DNA of 6,318 bases from JALHSW01 sp038321755 (GTDB taxonomy: Bacteria > Actinomycetota > Acidimicrobiia > IMCC26256 > PALSA-555), in the NCBI GenBank assembly GCA_038321755.1, contig JBBQFJ010000169.1, forward strand, positions 1 through 6,318, read 5' to 3'. The translations under genes and the position numbers were made by a program. Below are positions 1 to 6,084 of the stretch, piece by piece (position 1 is the first letter of the stretch; each line of letters opens with the position of its first letter). The notes below the pieces were generated by a model that was given only the letters and a program-made list of their open reading frames with translations, did not search any database and was not told the DNA's origin.

Positions 1-293
1 TCGCCGCTCGTGATCTCGGTGACGATCCACAATCCGAGGAGCGTGCCCGGGAGTGCGCCGATCAGGAGCCACGGGATCGCCTGGCGGTCGATGTGGTGGT
101 GCTCCCGGAGTGCGACGCTCACCGTGAGTGGGAAGGCGACGAGCACGAGGGTCGTCGGCAGCGCATCGGGCACGACGAGTGCGACGAACGGCGCAGCCAG
201 CATGTTGAGCCCGAACCCGATCGATCCCTGGACGATCGAGCCGACGAGGATCGCCGTCAGGGCGACCAGCAGTGCACCGAGCCCCACGTCCAC
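1..293 (-). CDS. TSUP (TauE/SafE-like) membrane transporter, N-terminal part, truncated by window edge
   Basis: Reading the minus strand from a GTG at 293-291 gives 97 open codons running off the window start. The product is strongly hydrophobic. Residues 22-29 (VQGSIGFG) match the glycine-rich signature after the first helix of TSUP transporters, and a pro-containing second helix follows. Likely membrane segments lie at about residues 4-24, 32-44, 46-62 and 74-92, with a charged, His-rich loop (LREHHHIDR, 62-70) between the third and fourth. TSUP proteins export or take up small sulfur or organic anions such as sulfite, sulfoacetate or sulfonates; the substrate cannot be told here. An AGGA lies 8 nt before the GTG (plus-strand 302-305). 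An in-frame GTG at 350 would overlap miaB and add a non-membrane extension, so 293 is preferred. The gene is transcribed divergently from miaB and is probably unrelated to it in function. The family call is firm; the rest of the gene lies outside the window. Confidence 0.82.
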   Translation of the reverse strand, partial: MDVGLGALLVALTAILVGSIVQGSIGFGLNMLAAPFVALVVPDALPTTLVLVAFPLTVSVALREHHHIDRQAIPWLLIGALPGTLLGLWIVTEITSG

Positions 294-318
294 GGGGTCG
301 ATCCTGCCAGGTGGCCCG

Positions 319-324
319 TAGACT
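319..324 (+). promoter_or_regulatory. candidate -10 box (TAGACT) for the miaB operon
   Basis: TAGACT fits the actinobacterial TANNNT -10 pattern. It ends 8 nt before the in-frame TTG at 333, almost the same geometry as the box before dapC. If used, transcription would begin at about 331-333 and miaB would be leaderless or nearly so, starting at TTG 333. No good -35 is visible near 296-302. The competing reading is that AGGTGG at 309-314 is a Shine-Dalgarno for TTG 324, which would require a promoter further upstream inside the divergent transporter gene. Confidence 0.35.
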
Positions 325-1754
325 TGGCGGCCTTGGGCCGCAGCTTCCACGTGCGCACCTTCGGGTGCCAGATGAACGAACACGACTCCGAGCGTCTGGC
401 CGGGCTGCTCGTCGCGCAAGGACTCGAACCGACCGACGACCCCGAGACCGCCGACATCGTCGTCCTCAACACCTGCTGCATCCGGGAGAATGCCGACAAC
501 AAGCTCTACGGCACCCTCGGGCACCTCAAGTCCCTGAAGGACCGCCACCCGGGGATGCAGATAGCGGTTGGTGGCTGCCTCGCTCAGAAGGACCGGGAGC
601 GCATCGTCGAGCGGGCCGGCCACGTCGACGTGGTGTTCGGGACCCACAACCTCCATCGGGCGGGCGAGCTGCTCGACGAGGCCCGGGCGCTCGGTGCGCC
701 GGTGGTCGAGATCGTCGAGGAGCACCAGGCCGACGCCGCCGCGCAGCTCGGCACGATCGCGGCGCGGCGGGAGTCGCCGCACTCGGCGTGGGTCACGATC
801 CAGGTCGGGTGCGACAACTCCTGCACGTTCTGCATCGTGCCCATCGTGCGCGGCGCCGAGGTGAGCCGACGGCTCGGCGACATCGTGCACGAGGTGGCGA
901 TGCTTGCCGCGGACGGCGTGAGCGAGCTCACGCTCCTCGGCCAGAACGTGAACTCCTACGGGCGCGATCTCGGTGCCGGGCAGTACAGCCCGAAGTTCGC
1001 CGACCTGCTGCGCGCCGTCGACGCGGTCGACGGGATCCGACGCATCCGGTACACCTCGCCGCACCCGAAAGACCTGCGCCCCGAGACCATCGAGGCGATG
1101 GCCGAGTGTCACGCGGTCTGCGAGCATCTGCACCTGCCGCTCCAGTCCGGAAGCGATCACACCCTGGCGCGCATGCACCGCGGCTACACCACCGAGCGCT
1201 ACCTCGCCCGCCTCGCCGACGCGCGGGCCGCCATCCCCGACCTCGCGGTGACGACCGACCTCATCATCGGCTTCCCGGGCGAGACCGAGGACGACTTCCA
1301 GCGGACGCTCGACGTGTGCGAGGAGGCGCAGTACGACGCCGCGTACACGTTCCTGTTCTCGCCTCGTCCGGGCACGCCGGCCGCCGACATGGCCGACGAC
1401 TTCGTGTCGCCCGAGGTGATCCAAGAGCGCATGACCCGCCTCACCGAGGTCGTCGAACGCCACGCGCTGCGCCGCCACGAGGCGCGGGTCGGGCGCATCG
1501 AGGAGGTGCTCGTCGAAGGGCCTTCCAAGAAGGACCCGTCGCGACTCTCCGGGCGGACGCGGCAGTCGAAGCTCGTGCACTTCGAAGCCGACGTGCACGT
1601 GCTGCCCGCGGGTTCGTACGCGACGGTGCGGGTCAAGACCGCAGCGCCGCACTGGCTCTCCGGTGAGGTCGTCGACGTGCTGCACATCGCCGATCTGGGC
1701 CCTGCGCTACCACCGGTTCGGATCCCCGTCCCCATCCCGGTCAGGGCCGGTTGA
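324..1754 (+). CDS. miaB: tRNA-2-methylthio-N6-dimethylallyladenosine synthase (MiaB)
   Basis: This radical-SAM methylthiotransferase converts i6A37 (or a related prenylated A37) to its 2-methylthio form in tRNAs reading UNN codons, directly after MiaA. The 476-residue product has all three domains. The N-terminal UPF0004 domain carries cluster ligands C15 (RTFGCQMN), C51 (NTCC) and C85 (GGCLAQ). The radical-SAM core has CxxxCxxC at C163/C167/C170, then GQNVNSYG (206-213) and LPLQSGS (271-277). A TRAM domain lies at about 388-455. Length is normal for MiaB. The reading frame stays open far upstream, but conservation begins only at RSFHVRTFGCQMN, so the start is TTG 324 (AGGTGG 9 nt upstream) or TTG 333 (leaderless after TAGACT). 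I give 324; the difference is three residues. The stop overlaps the miaA start by 4 bp. C52, next to ligand C51, is Ser or Ala in several familiar MiaB proteins. Confidence 0.95.
   Translation: MAALGRSFHVRTFGCQMNEHDSERLAGLLVAQGLEPTDDPETADIVVLNTCCIRENADNKLYGTLGHLKSLKDRHPGMQIAVGGCLAQKDRERIVERAGHVDVVFGTHNLHRAGELLDEARALGAPVVEIVEEHQADAAAQLGTIAARRESPHSAWVTIQVGCDNSCTFCIVPIVRGAEVSRRLGDIVHEVAMLAADGVSELTLLGQNVNSYGRDLGAGQYSPKFADLLRAVDAVDGIRRIRYTSPHPKDLRPETIEAMAECHAVCEHLHLPLQSGSDHTLARMHRGYTTERYLARLADARAAIPDLAVTTDLIIGFPGETEDDFQRTLDVCEEAQYDAAYTFLFSPRPGTPAADMADDFVSPEVIQERMTRLTEVVERHALRRHEARVGRIEEVLVEGPSKKDPSRLSGRTRQSKLVHFEADVHVLPAGSYATVRVKTAAPHWLSGEVVDVLHIADLGPALPPVRIPVPIPVRAG
327..341. repeat. perfect inverted repeat at the miaB start (GCGGCC-TTG-GGCCGC)
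   Basis: Two 6-base arms (327-332 and 336-341) are exact reverse complements around a 3-base centre, TTG at 333-335. That TTG is itself an in-frame candidate start codon of miaB. In RNA this would be a GC-only stem with a triloop. As DNA it is a compact palindrome between divergent genes. Chance is possible in GC-rich sequence, so function is inference. Confidence 0.45.
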
Positions 1755-2701
1755 CGACTCGTCTCCTCGATCAGGTCCGCCCGGCCCCGCACCTCGCGCT
1801 GGTCGGTCCGACCGCGACCGGGAAGTCGATGCTCGCGCTGCGCGTCGCGCAGGAGCTCGGCGACATCGAGATCGTCTCGATCGACTCGATGCAGGTGTAC
1901 CGGGGCATGGATGTCGGCACCGCCAAGGCCACCACGGCCGAGCGCGCGGCGATTCCACACCACATGATCGACGTCGCAGAGTCCGGCGAGGACTTCTCCG
2001 TCGCGCGCTTCCAGGCCGAGGCGCGCGCCAGGGTCGCTGAGATCGAAGCGCGTGGGAACCGTGCCCTCCTCGTTGGTGGGACGGGGCTCTACGTGCAGGC
2101 GGTCGTCGACGATCTGCGCTTCCCGGGCGAGGATCTCGCGCTCCGGGCCGAGCTCGAGGCCCGCACCGCCGCGCCAGGTGGCGTTGCCGAGGCCTACGCC
2201 GAGCTGGCGCACCTCGATCCCGCCGCCGCGGCTCGGATCGACCCGCACAACGCCCGGCGCATCGTCCGAGCCCTCGAGGTGATCCGCCTCACCGGCGAGC
2301 AGTTCTCCTCCTTCGGTGCCGGCATCACCGCGTTCGGTGCAACGGCGTTCCCCGTCGACTTGGTCGGGGTGTGGCTGCCACGGGCAGTGCTCGCGGCTCG
2401 GATCGAGGCGCGCATCGCAGGGATGCGCCGCGACGGGCTCCTCGACGAGGTGGCGGCGCTGGCCGCGGGTCCGGGCCTGTCCCGCAACGCCCGGCAGGCG
2501 ATCGGCTACCGGGAGATGCTCGAGCACCTCGACGGCGCCCTCGGCATCGACGATGCCTTCGCGGTCACCGGCCGGCGCAGCCGATCGTTCGCCCGCCGCC
2601 AGCGCATGTGGTTCCGACGGGATCCACGGATCACCTGGCTCGGGGCCCCCGAGAATCCCTGCGACCTCGCACCCGCACTGCTGGCATTGTGGAGCCGATG
2701 A
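1751..2701 (+). CDS. miaA: tRNA dimethylallyltransferase (MiaA)
   Basis: MiaA transfers a dimethylallyl group from DMAPP to N6 of A37 in tRNAs reading UNN codons, making the substrate for MiaB. The 316-residue protein has the expected motifs: P-loop GPTATGKS (19-26); SIDSMQVYRGMDVGTAK (43-59), including the catalytic Asp D45 and tRNA-contacting residues; GGTGLY (109-114); and RIDPHNARRIVRALEV (162-177). The C-terminal QAIGYRE and FARRQRMWFRRDPRI segments are also present. The start is a TTG whose last two bases begin the miaB stop (TTGA overlap), which implies translational coupling. No strong Shine-Dalgarno precedes it, and the P-loop begins too soon downstream to allow a much later start. 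The 3' end overlaps dapF by ATGA. Lying directly after miaB puts two consecutive steps of one tRNA modification in a single transcript. All key residues appear intact. Confidence 0.96.
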   Translation: MTTRLLDQVRPAPHLALVGPTATGKSMLALRVAQELGDIEIVSIDSMQVYRGMDVGTAKATTAERAAIPHHMIDVAESGEDFSVARFQAEARARVAEIEARGNRALLVGGTGLYVQAVVDDLRFPGEDLALRAELEARTAAPGGVAEAYAELAHLDPAAAARIDPHNARRIVRALEVIRLTGEQFSSFGAGITAFGATAFPVDLVGVWLPRAVLAARIEARIAGMRRDGLLDEVAALAAGPGLSRNARQAIGYREMLEHLDGALGIDDAFAVTGRRSRSFARRQRMWFRRDPRITWLGAPENPCDLAPALLALWSR

Positions 2702-3525
2702 CGGTTCGCCTCAGCAAGCTCCACGCCACGGGGAACGACTTCCTCGTCACGGTCGCGCTCGACGGTGGCACGGCGCCGGGCGCGGAGCGCGCGCGCACCA
2801 TCTGTGACCGCCATCGGGGGATCGGGGCGGACGGGCTGATCACGCTGCTCCCGGGCACCGACGGCGCGGACTGCACGATGGAGCTCCGCAACGCCGACGG
2901 CGGCATCGCGGAGATGAGCGGCAACGGCGTGCGCTGCCTGGCGTGGGTCGCGGTGCGTGAGGGGCTGGGCGCGAGCGGTTCCCTCGTGGTCGACACCGAG
3001 GGTGGGCGGCGCACGCTCACGCTCGACGTCGAGGGCGGTGAGCTTCGCGCCGCGACCGCCGACATGGGTCCGGTGACCTTCGAGCCCGCCGAGATCCCGA
3101 TCGCGACCGCGAGCGCCTTCGACCTCGAAGCGACGTTCCACGGCACCACCTACCGCGGTGACGCGGCTGGGATGGGCAACCCGCACCTCGTCCTGCTGGT
3201 CGACGATCCCGCAACGGCACGCGTGACCCAGCACGGTCCGCACCTCGAGGTCGACGAGCGCTTCCCGAACCGCACCAACGTCGAGTTCATCGCCCCGAGC
3301 GCGGACGGTGGGCTCATGATGCGCGTCTGGGAGCGCGGGGTGGGGGAGACGCTCTCGTGTGGCACCGGTGCGTGCGCCGCGGCCGCCGTGGCGCACCGGC
3401 GAAGACTCGTCGGCACGGAGACCGTCGTCCACGTACCCGGCGGCGACCTCACGGTCACGCTCGGCGACACGGTGCTCCTCGGCGGGCCGGTCGTGCATGT
3501 CTTCGACACCGAGGTGGACGCATGA
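2698..3525 (+). CDS. dapF: diaminopimelate epimerase (DapF), with Ser at the first catalytic Cys position
   Basis: DapF interconverts LL- and meso-diaminopimelate without a cofactor, giving meso-DAP for peptidoglycan and for lysine. The 275-residue product has normal length and the usual two-lobed architecture. Visible motifs are KLHATGNDF (7-15), RHRGIGADG (38-46), LRNADGG (63-69), GMGNPH (158-163), RTNVEF (192-197), ERGVGETLSCGTGACA (212-227) and an HVPGGDL segment near the end. The second catalytic Cys is C221. The first is normally the Cys of CGNGxRC, but here the sequence reads MSGNGVRC with Ser74 (codon AGC, 2917-2919). The later Cys of that motif, C80, is kept. The ATG start overlaps the miaA stop by ATGA, with GGAG just 3 nt upstream, so coupling to miaA is likely. 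The stop overlaps the hflX start. Family assignment is firm; how the Ser affects catalysis is open. Confidence 0.93.
   Translation: MTVRLSKLHATGNDFLVTVALDGGTAPGAERARTICDRHRGIGADGLITLLPGTDGADCTMELRNADGGIAEMSGNGVRCLAWVAVREGLGASGSLVVDTEGGRRTLTLDVEGGELRAATADMGPVTFEPAEIPIATASAFDLEATFHGTTYRGDAAGMGNPHLVLLVDDPATARVTQHGPHLEVDERFPNRTNVEFIAPSADGGLMMRVWERGVGETLSCGTGACAAAAVAHRRRLVGTETVVHVPGGDLTVTLGDTVLLGGPVVHVFDTEVDA
3511..3517 (+). promoter_or_regulatory. Shine-Dalgarno of hflX inside the dapF 3' end
   Basis: GAGGTGG lies within the last codons of dapF. Its GAGG core is 7 nt before the ATG at 3522. This is the best ribosome-binding site among the three overlapping junctions of the operon and supports that ATG as the hflX start. 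Confidence 0.6.
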
Positions 3526-4832
3526 GTCCGGCCGTCGGTCGGGGCCGCCGGCGGCTCACCGCGACCGAGGTCGACCTCGACGTCGTCCGCCAACGGGCGC
3601 TCCTCGTCGGGACCGGGTTCGGTTCGCACGACCTCGAGGACGCCGAGCGGTCGCTGGCGGAGCTCGCGCTGCTCACCGACACGGCGGGCGCCGAACCGGT
3701 GGAGACGGTGCTGCAGCGGCGTGACCGGCCCGACCCTGCCACGTACGTAGGAAAAGGAAAAGTCGACGAGCTCCGCGAGCTGTGCGACGCGCTCGACATC
3801 GACGTCGTCGTGTTCGATGACGAGCTCACGCCAGCACAGCAGCGCAACCTCGAAGGCCACCTCGCCGTCGACGTCGTCGATCGAGTTGCGCTGATCCTCG
3901 ACATCTTCGCCCAGCACGCCACGAGTCAGGTCGGCATGCTCCAGGTCGAGCTCGCGCAGTACCGGTACCTGATGCCGCGGCTTCGCGGCCGGGGTCTCCA
4001 GCTCAGCCAACAGGCGGGTGGCATCGGCACCCGCCGTGGTCCGGGTGAGACGAAGCTCGAGATCGATCGGCGACGCATCCAGAAGCGGGTGACCAAGCTC
4101 GAGCACGAGCTGCAGCGCCTCGCCGGCACGCGCGCCACGCAGCGGAAGGGGCGCCACCGGAGCGCGGTGCTCACCATCTCGCTCGTCGGGTACACGAACG
4201 CCGGGAAGTCGACGTTGCTCAATCGTCTGACGAACGCCGATGTGTTGGTGCAGGACCGCCTCTTCTCGACGCTCGACCCGACGACTCGACGTCTGCGATT
4301 GCCCGGCGGCGAGACGGTCCTGTGCTCCGACACGGTCGGGTTCGTGCGCCGCCTCCCACACCAGCTGGTCGAAGCGTTCCAGTCGACCCTGGAAGAGGTT
4401 CGGGAGGCCGACCTCCTCGTGCACGTGGTCGACGCCACGGCTCCGGACGCCGGCTCGCAGATCGATGCGGTCCGCGGGGTGCTCGACGAGATCGGCGCCG
4501 GCGAGCTCCCCGAGCTGCTCGTGGTGAACAAGGTCGACGCGGCCGACCCGGACTCGGTTCGCGAGCTCACGCGACCCGACGGGACGGTCGCGGTTTCGGC
4601 GCGGACGGGTGAAGGCATCGAGGGCCTCGTCGAGGCGATCGGTGAGCGTCTGCGTGCCCTCTCGGCCCCGGTCGAACTGATCGTGCCCTACGACCGCGGC
4701 GACGTGCTCGCGGCGTTGCATCGGGACGGCGAGGTGCTCGTGGAGGTGCACGCCGAGGAGGGCACGCGGGTGCACGCCCGTCTCGGCGCGGCGGATGCGG
4801 AGCGGTTCCGGAAATACCGCCCCGCCGACTGA
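3522..4832 (+). CDS. hflX: ribosome-associated GTPase HflX
   Basis: HflX is a conserved GTPase that binds the 50S subunit and, in studied bacteria, splits stalled or stressed 70S ribosomes. The 436-residue product starts with the HflX-specific N-terminal domain, recognisable by YVGKGKVDEL (75-84) and FDDELTPAQQRNLE (98-111). A basic helical linker with GGIGTRRGPGETKLE (166-180) and a probable coiled coil at about 180-202 follow. The G domain has G1 GYTNAGKS (223-230), the G2 Thr in FSTLDPTTR (248-256), G3 DTVGF (270-274), G4 NKVD (336-339) and G5 SAR (359-361). A short C-terminal domain ends at FRKYRPAD. Everything needed for GTP binding is present. The ATG overlaps the dapF stop by ATGA. Codons 76-80 all end in A, unlike the rest of this GC-rich gene. 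The gene ends the miaB-miaA-dapF-hflX operon; the next gene has its own probable promoter. Confidence 0.96.
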   Translation: MSPAVGRGRRRLTATEVDLDVVRQRALLVGTGFGSHDLEDAERSLAELALLTDTAGAEPVETVLQRRDRPDPATYVGKGKVDELRELCDALDIDVVVFDDELTPAQQRNLEGHLAVDVVDRVALILDIFAQHATSQVGMLQVELAQYRYLMPRLRGRGLQLSQQAGGIGTRRGPGETKLEIDRRRIQKRVTKLEHELQRLAGTRATQRKGRHRSAVLTISLVGYTNAGKSTLLNRLTNADVLVQDRLFSTLDPTTRRLRLPGGETVLCSDTVGFVRRLPHQLVEAFQSTLEEVREADLLVHVVDATAPDAGSQIDAVRGVLDEIGAGELPELLVVNKVDAADPDSVRELTRPDGTVAVSARTGEGIEGLVEAIGERLRALSAPVELIVPYDRGDVLAALHRDGEVLVEVHAEEGTRVHARLGAADAERFRKYRPAD

Positions 4833-4886
4833 GAGCGGCTGATTCGCACCACGGCGCCTCGTCGGGGCCCGGGTAGCCTCGCTCGC
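4833..4886. other. hflX-dapC intergenic gap
   Basis: This 54-bp gap holds the dapC -10 candidate at 4874-4879. A GGGCCC palindrome occurs near 4866-4871 but has no T-tract, so I do not call a terminator. Read-through from hflX into dapC is possible. Confidence 0.5.
4874..4879 (+). promoter_or_regulatory. probable -10 box (TAGCCT) for a leaderless dapC transcript
   Basis: TAGCCT matches the actinobacterial TANNNT -10 pattern and ends 7 nt before the dapC ATG. This places the transcription start at or within a base or two of the A of ATG. No Shine-Dalgarno precedes the ATG, which agrees with leaderless translation. No convincing -35 is seen around 4851-4857, as is common for such promoters. 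Confidence 0.55.
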
Positions 4887-6047
4887 ATGGCGAAGGCGCG
4901 GACGAGCCAGGGCTTCGTGCCCCCGCCGTACCCGCAGGATCAGCTTGCTGATCTCCGCACGGTGGCGGATGCGCTGCCCGGTGGGATGGTCGACTGCTCG
5001 GTCGGCACTCCGGTGGACCCGACGCCCGAGGTCGCACTGCACGCCGCGAGTGAAGCGGCTCGCTCGGCAACGGGATACCCGCCGTCGATCGGTACGCCCA
5101 CCCTGCGCACGGCTGCGTCCGAATGGATCGTTCGGCGGTTCGGCGTCACGGTCGCCCCGGACGCGATCACGGCGTGCGTCGGGACCAAGGAGGTCGTCGC
5201 CAGCATCCCCCGCATGCTCTCGCTCCGCGATCCGGGCCGAGACGTCGTGCTGTACCCCGCGGTCTCGTACCCGACCTACGCGATGGGGGCCGAGCTCGCG
5301 GGGCTGCGCGCCGTCCCCGTGCCGGTCGACGCGACGTGGCGACTGGATCTCGACGCGGTCGACGCTGCGGACGCGGACCGGGCGCTGGTGCTCTGGCTGA
5401 ACGACCCGGCGAACCCCACGGGCGCCGCGGCCTCGTCGGAGGAGATGGCCGAGGCAGTGGCGTGGGCGCGGCGTCGCGGCATCATCGTGGCCAGCGACGA
5501 GTGCTACGCCGAGTTCACCGCCTCGGCGCCAGGGGTTCCGGCGCCGCCGGTCACCGCGCTAGAGGGCGCGCACGATGGAGTGCTCGCCGTCCATTCGCTG
5601 TCGAAGCGCTCGAACATGGCTGGGTTCCGCGTCGGGTTCGTGGCCGGCGATCCGGAGCTGGTGCACTATCTCGGTGAGGTGCGCAAGCACGCCGGTCTGA
5701 TCGTCCCCACGCCGGCGCAGGCCGCGGCCGCCGCTGCCCTCGGGGACGACGCACACGTCGAGGAGCAACGAGCGCGCTACGCCCACCGCTGGGCTCGCTG
5801 TGCACCCGCGCTGGCGGCCCACGGCTACGTCCACGACGGTGGGCCGTCGGGCTTCTACCTGTGGGTCCGGGACGCTTCAGACGTGCAGGACGGCTGGGGC
5901 ATCGCCGCGCGGCTGGCCGACGTCGGCCTGCTCGTCGCTCCCGGGGACCTCTACGGACCAGCGGGGCATCGCCACGCTCGCGTCGCGCTCAGCATCCCTG
6001 ACGACCGACTCGAACTCGCCGTCGCGCGCCTCGATGCGGCACGCTGA
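4887..6047 (+). CDS. dapC: succinyldiaminopimelate transaminase (DapC), PLP aminotransferase
   Basis: DapC uses glutamate to aminate N-succinyl-2-amino-6-ketopimelate, giving N-succinyl-LL-DAP, the step after DapD in the succinylase route to meso-DAP and lysine. The 386-residue product is a fold-type I, class I/II aminotransferase. Conserved parts are GYPPSIGTP (63-71) near the substrate entrance, GTKE (99-102) in the phosphate-binding region, YPAVSYPTY (123-131), NDPANPTG with N176 (172-179), DECYAEF with D204 and Y207 (204-210), SLSKRSNMAGFRVGF with the Schiff-base lysine K240 and R248 (237-251), and the carboxylate-binding R365 in HARVALS. The N-terminal GFVPPPYP matches actinobacterial DapC rather than general aspartate aminotransferases. 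Adjacency to dapD makes the specific call strong, though motifs alone cannot prove the substrate. The ATG is preferred because TAGCCT lies just upstream and no earlier in-frame start is needed. Confidence 0.9.
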   Translation: MAKARTSQGFVPPPYPQDQLADLRTVADALPGGMVDCSVGTPVDPTPEVALHAASEAARSATGYPPSIGTPTLRTAASEWIVRRFGVTVAPDAITACVGTKEVVASIPRMLSLRDPGRDVVLYPAVSYPTYAMGAELAGLRAVPVPVDATWRLDLDAVDAADADRALVLWLNDPANPTGAAASSEEMAEAVAWARRRGIIVASDECYAEFTASAPGVPAPPVTALEGAHDGVLAVHSLSKRSNMAGFRVGFVAGDPELVHYLGEVRKHAGLIVPTPAQAAAAAALGDDAHVEEQRARYAHRWARCAPALAAHGYVHDGGPSGFYLWVRDASDVQDGWGIAARLADVGLLVAPGDLYGPAGHRHARVALSIPDDRLELAVARLDAAR

Positions 6048-6075
6048 GCACCGACCGCAACCGTCACCAACCAGC

Positions 6076-6080
6076 AGGAG
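6076..6080 (+). promoter_or_regulatory. Shine-Dalgarno of dapD (AGGAG)
   Basis: AGGAG lies 4 nt before the GTG at 6085 in a locally A-rich stretch. It fixes the dapD start and contrasts with dapC, which has no visible ribosome-binding site. Confidence 0.7.
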
Positions 6081-6084
6081 AACA

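Noticed and set aside
93..323. Upstream in-frame extension of miaB from an ATG at 93
   Set aside because: The extension is highly charged and unlike MiaB, and it lies opposite the transporter gene whose codons explain this DNA. Conserved MiaB sequence begins only at about 342.
272..1666. A long plus-strand frame overlapping miaB in another phase
   Set aside because: It is extremely Arg/Ala-rich, low in complexity and lacks any motif, while the miaB frame has all family signatures. It is a composition artefact.
1199..2527. A long minus-strand frame across the miaB/miaA junction
   Set aside because: It is antisense to two clear genes, with no domain and no plausible ribosome-binding context.
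2639..2653. Palindrome CTCGGGG-C-CCCCGAG near the miaA 3' end, considered as a terminator or attenuator
   Set aside because: It lies inside miaA codons, has no T-tract, has little loop room, and a coupled gene follows. It is likely chance in GC-rich DNA.
4861..4873. GGGCCC palindrome between hflX and dapC, considered as a terminator
   Set aside because: The stem is very short, there is no T-tract, and it directly abuts the dapC -10 candidate.
3150..5042. A very long open minus-strand frame antisense to dapF, hflX and the start of dapC
   Set aside because: The plus strand encodes well-conserved proteins over the same bases. Its translation is Arg/Glu/Val-rich with no recognisable motif. Long antisense frames are expected when third positions are nearly all G or C.
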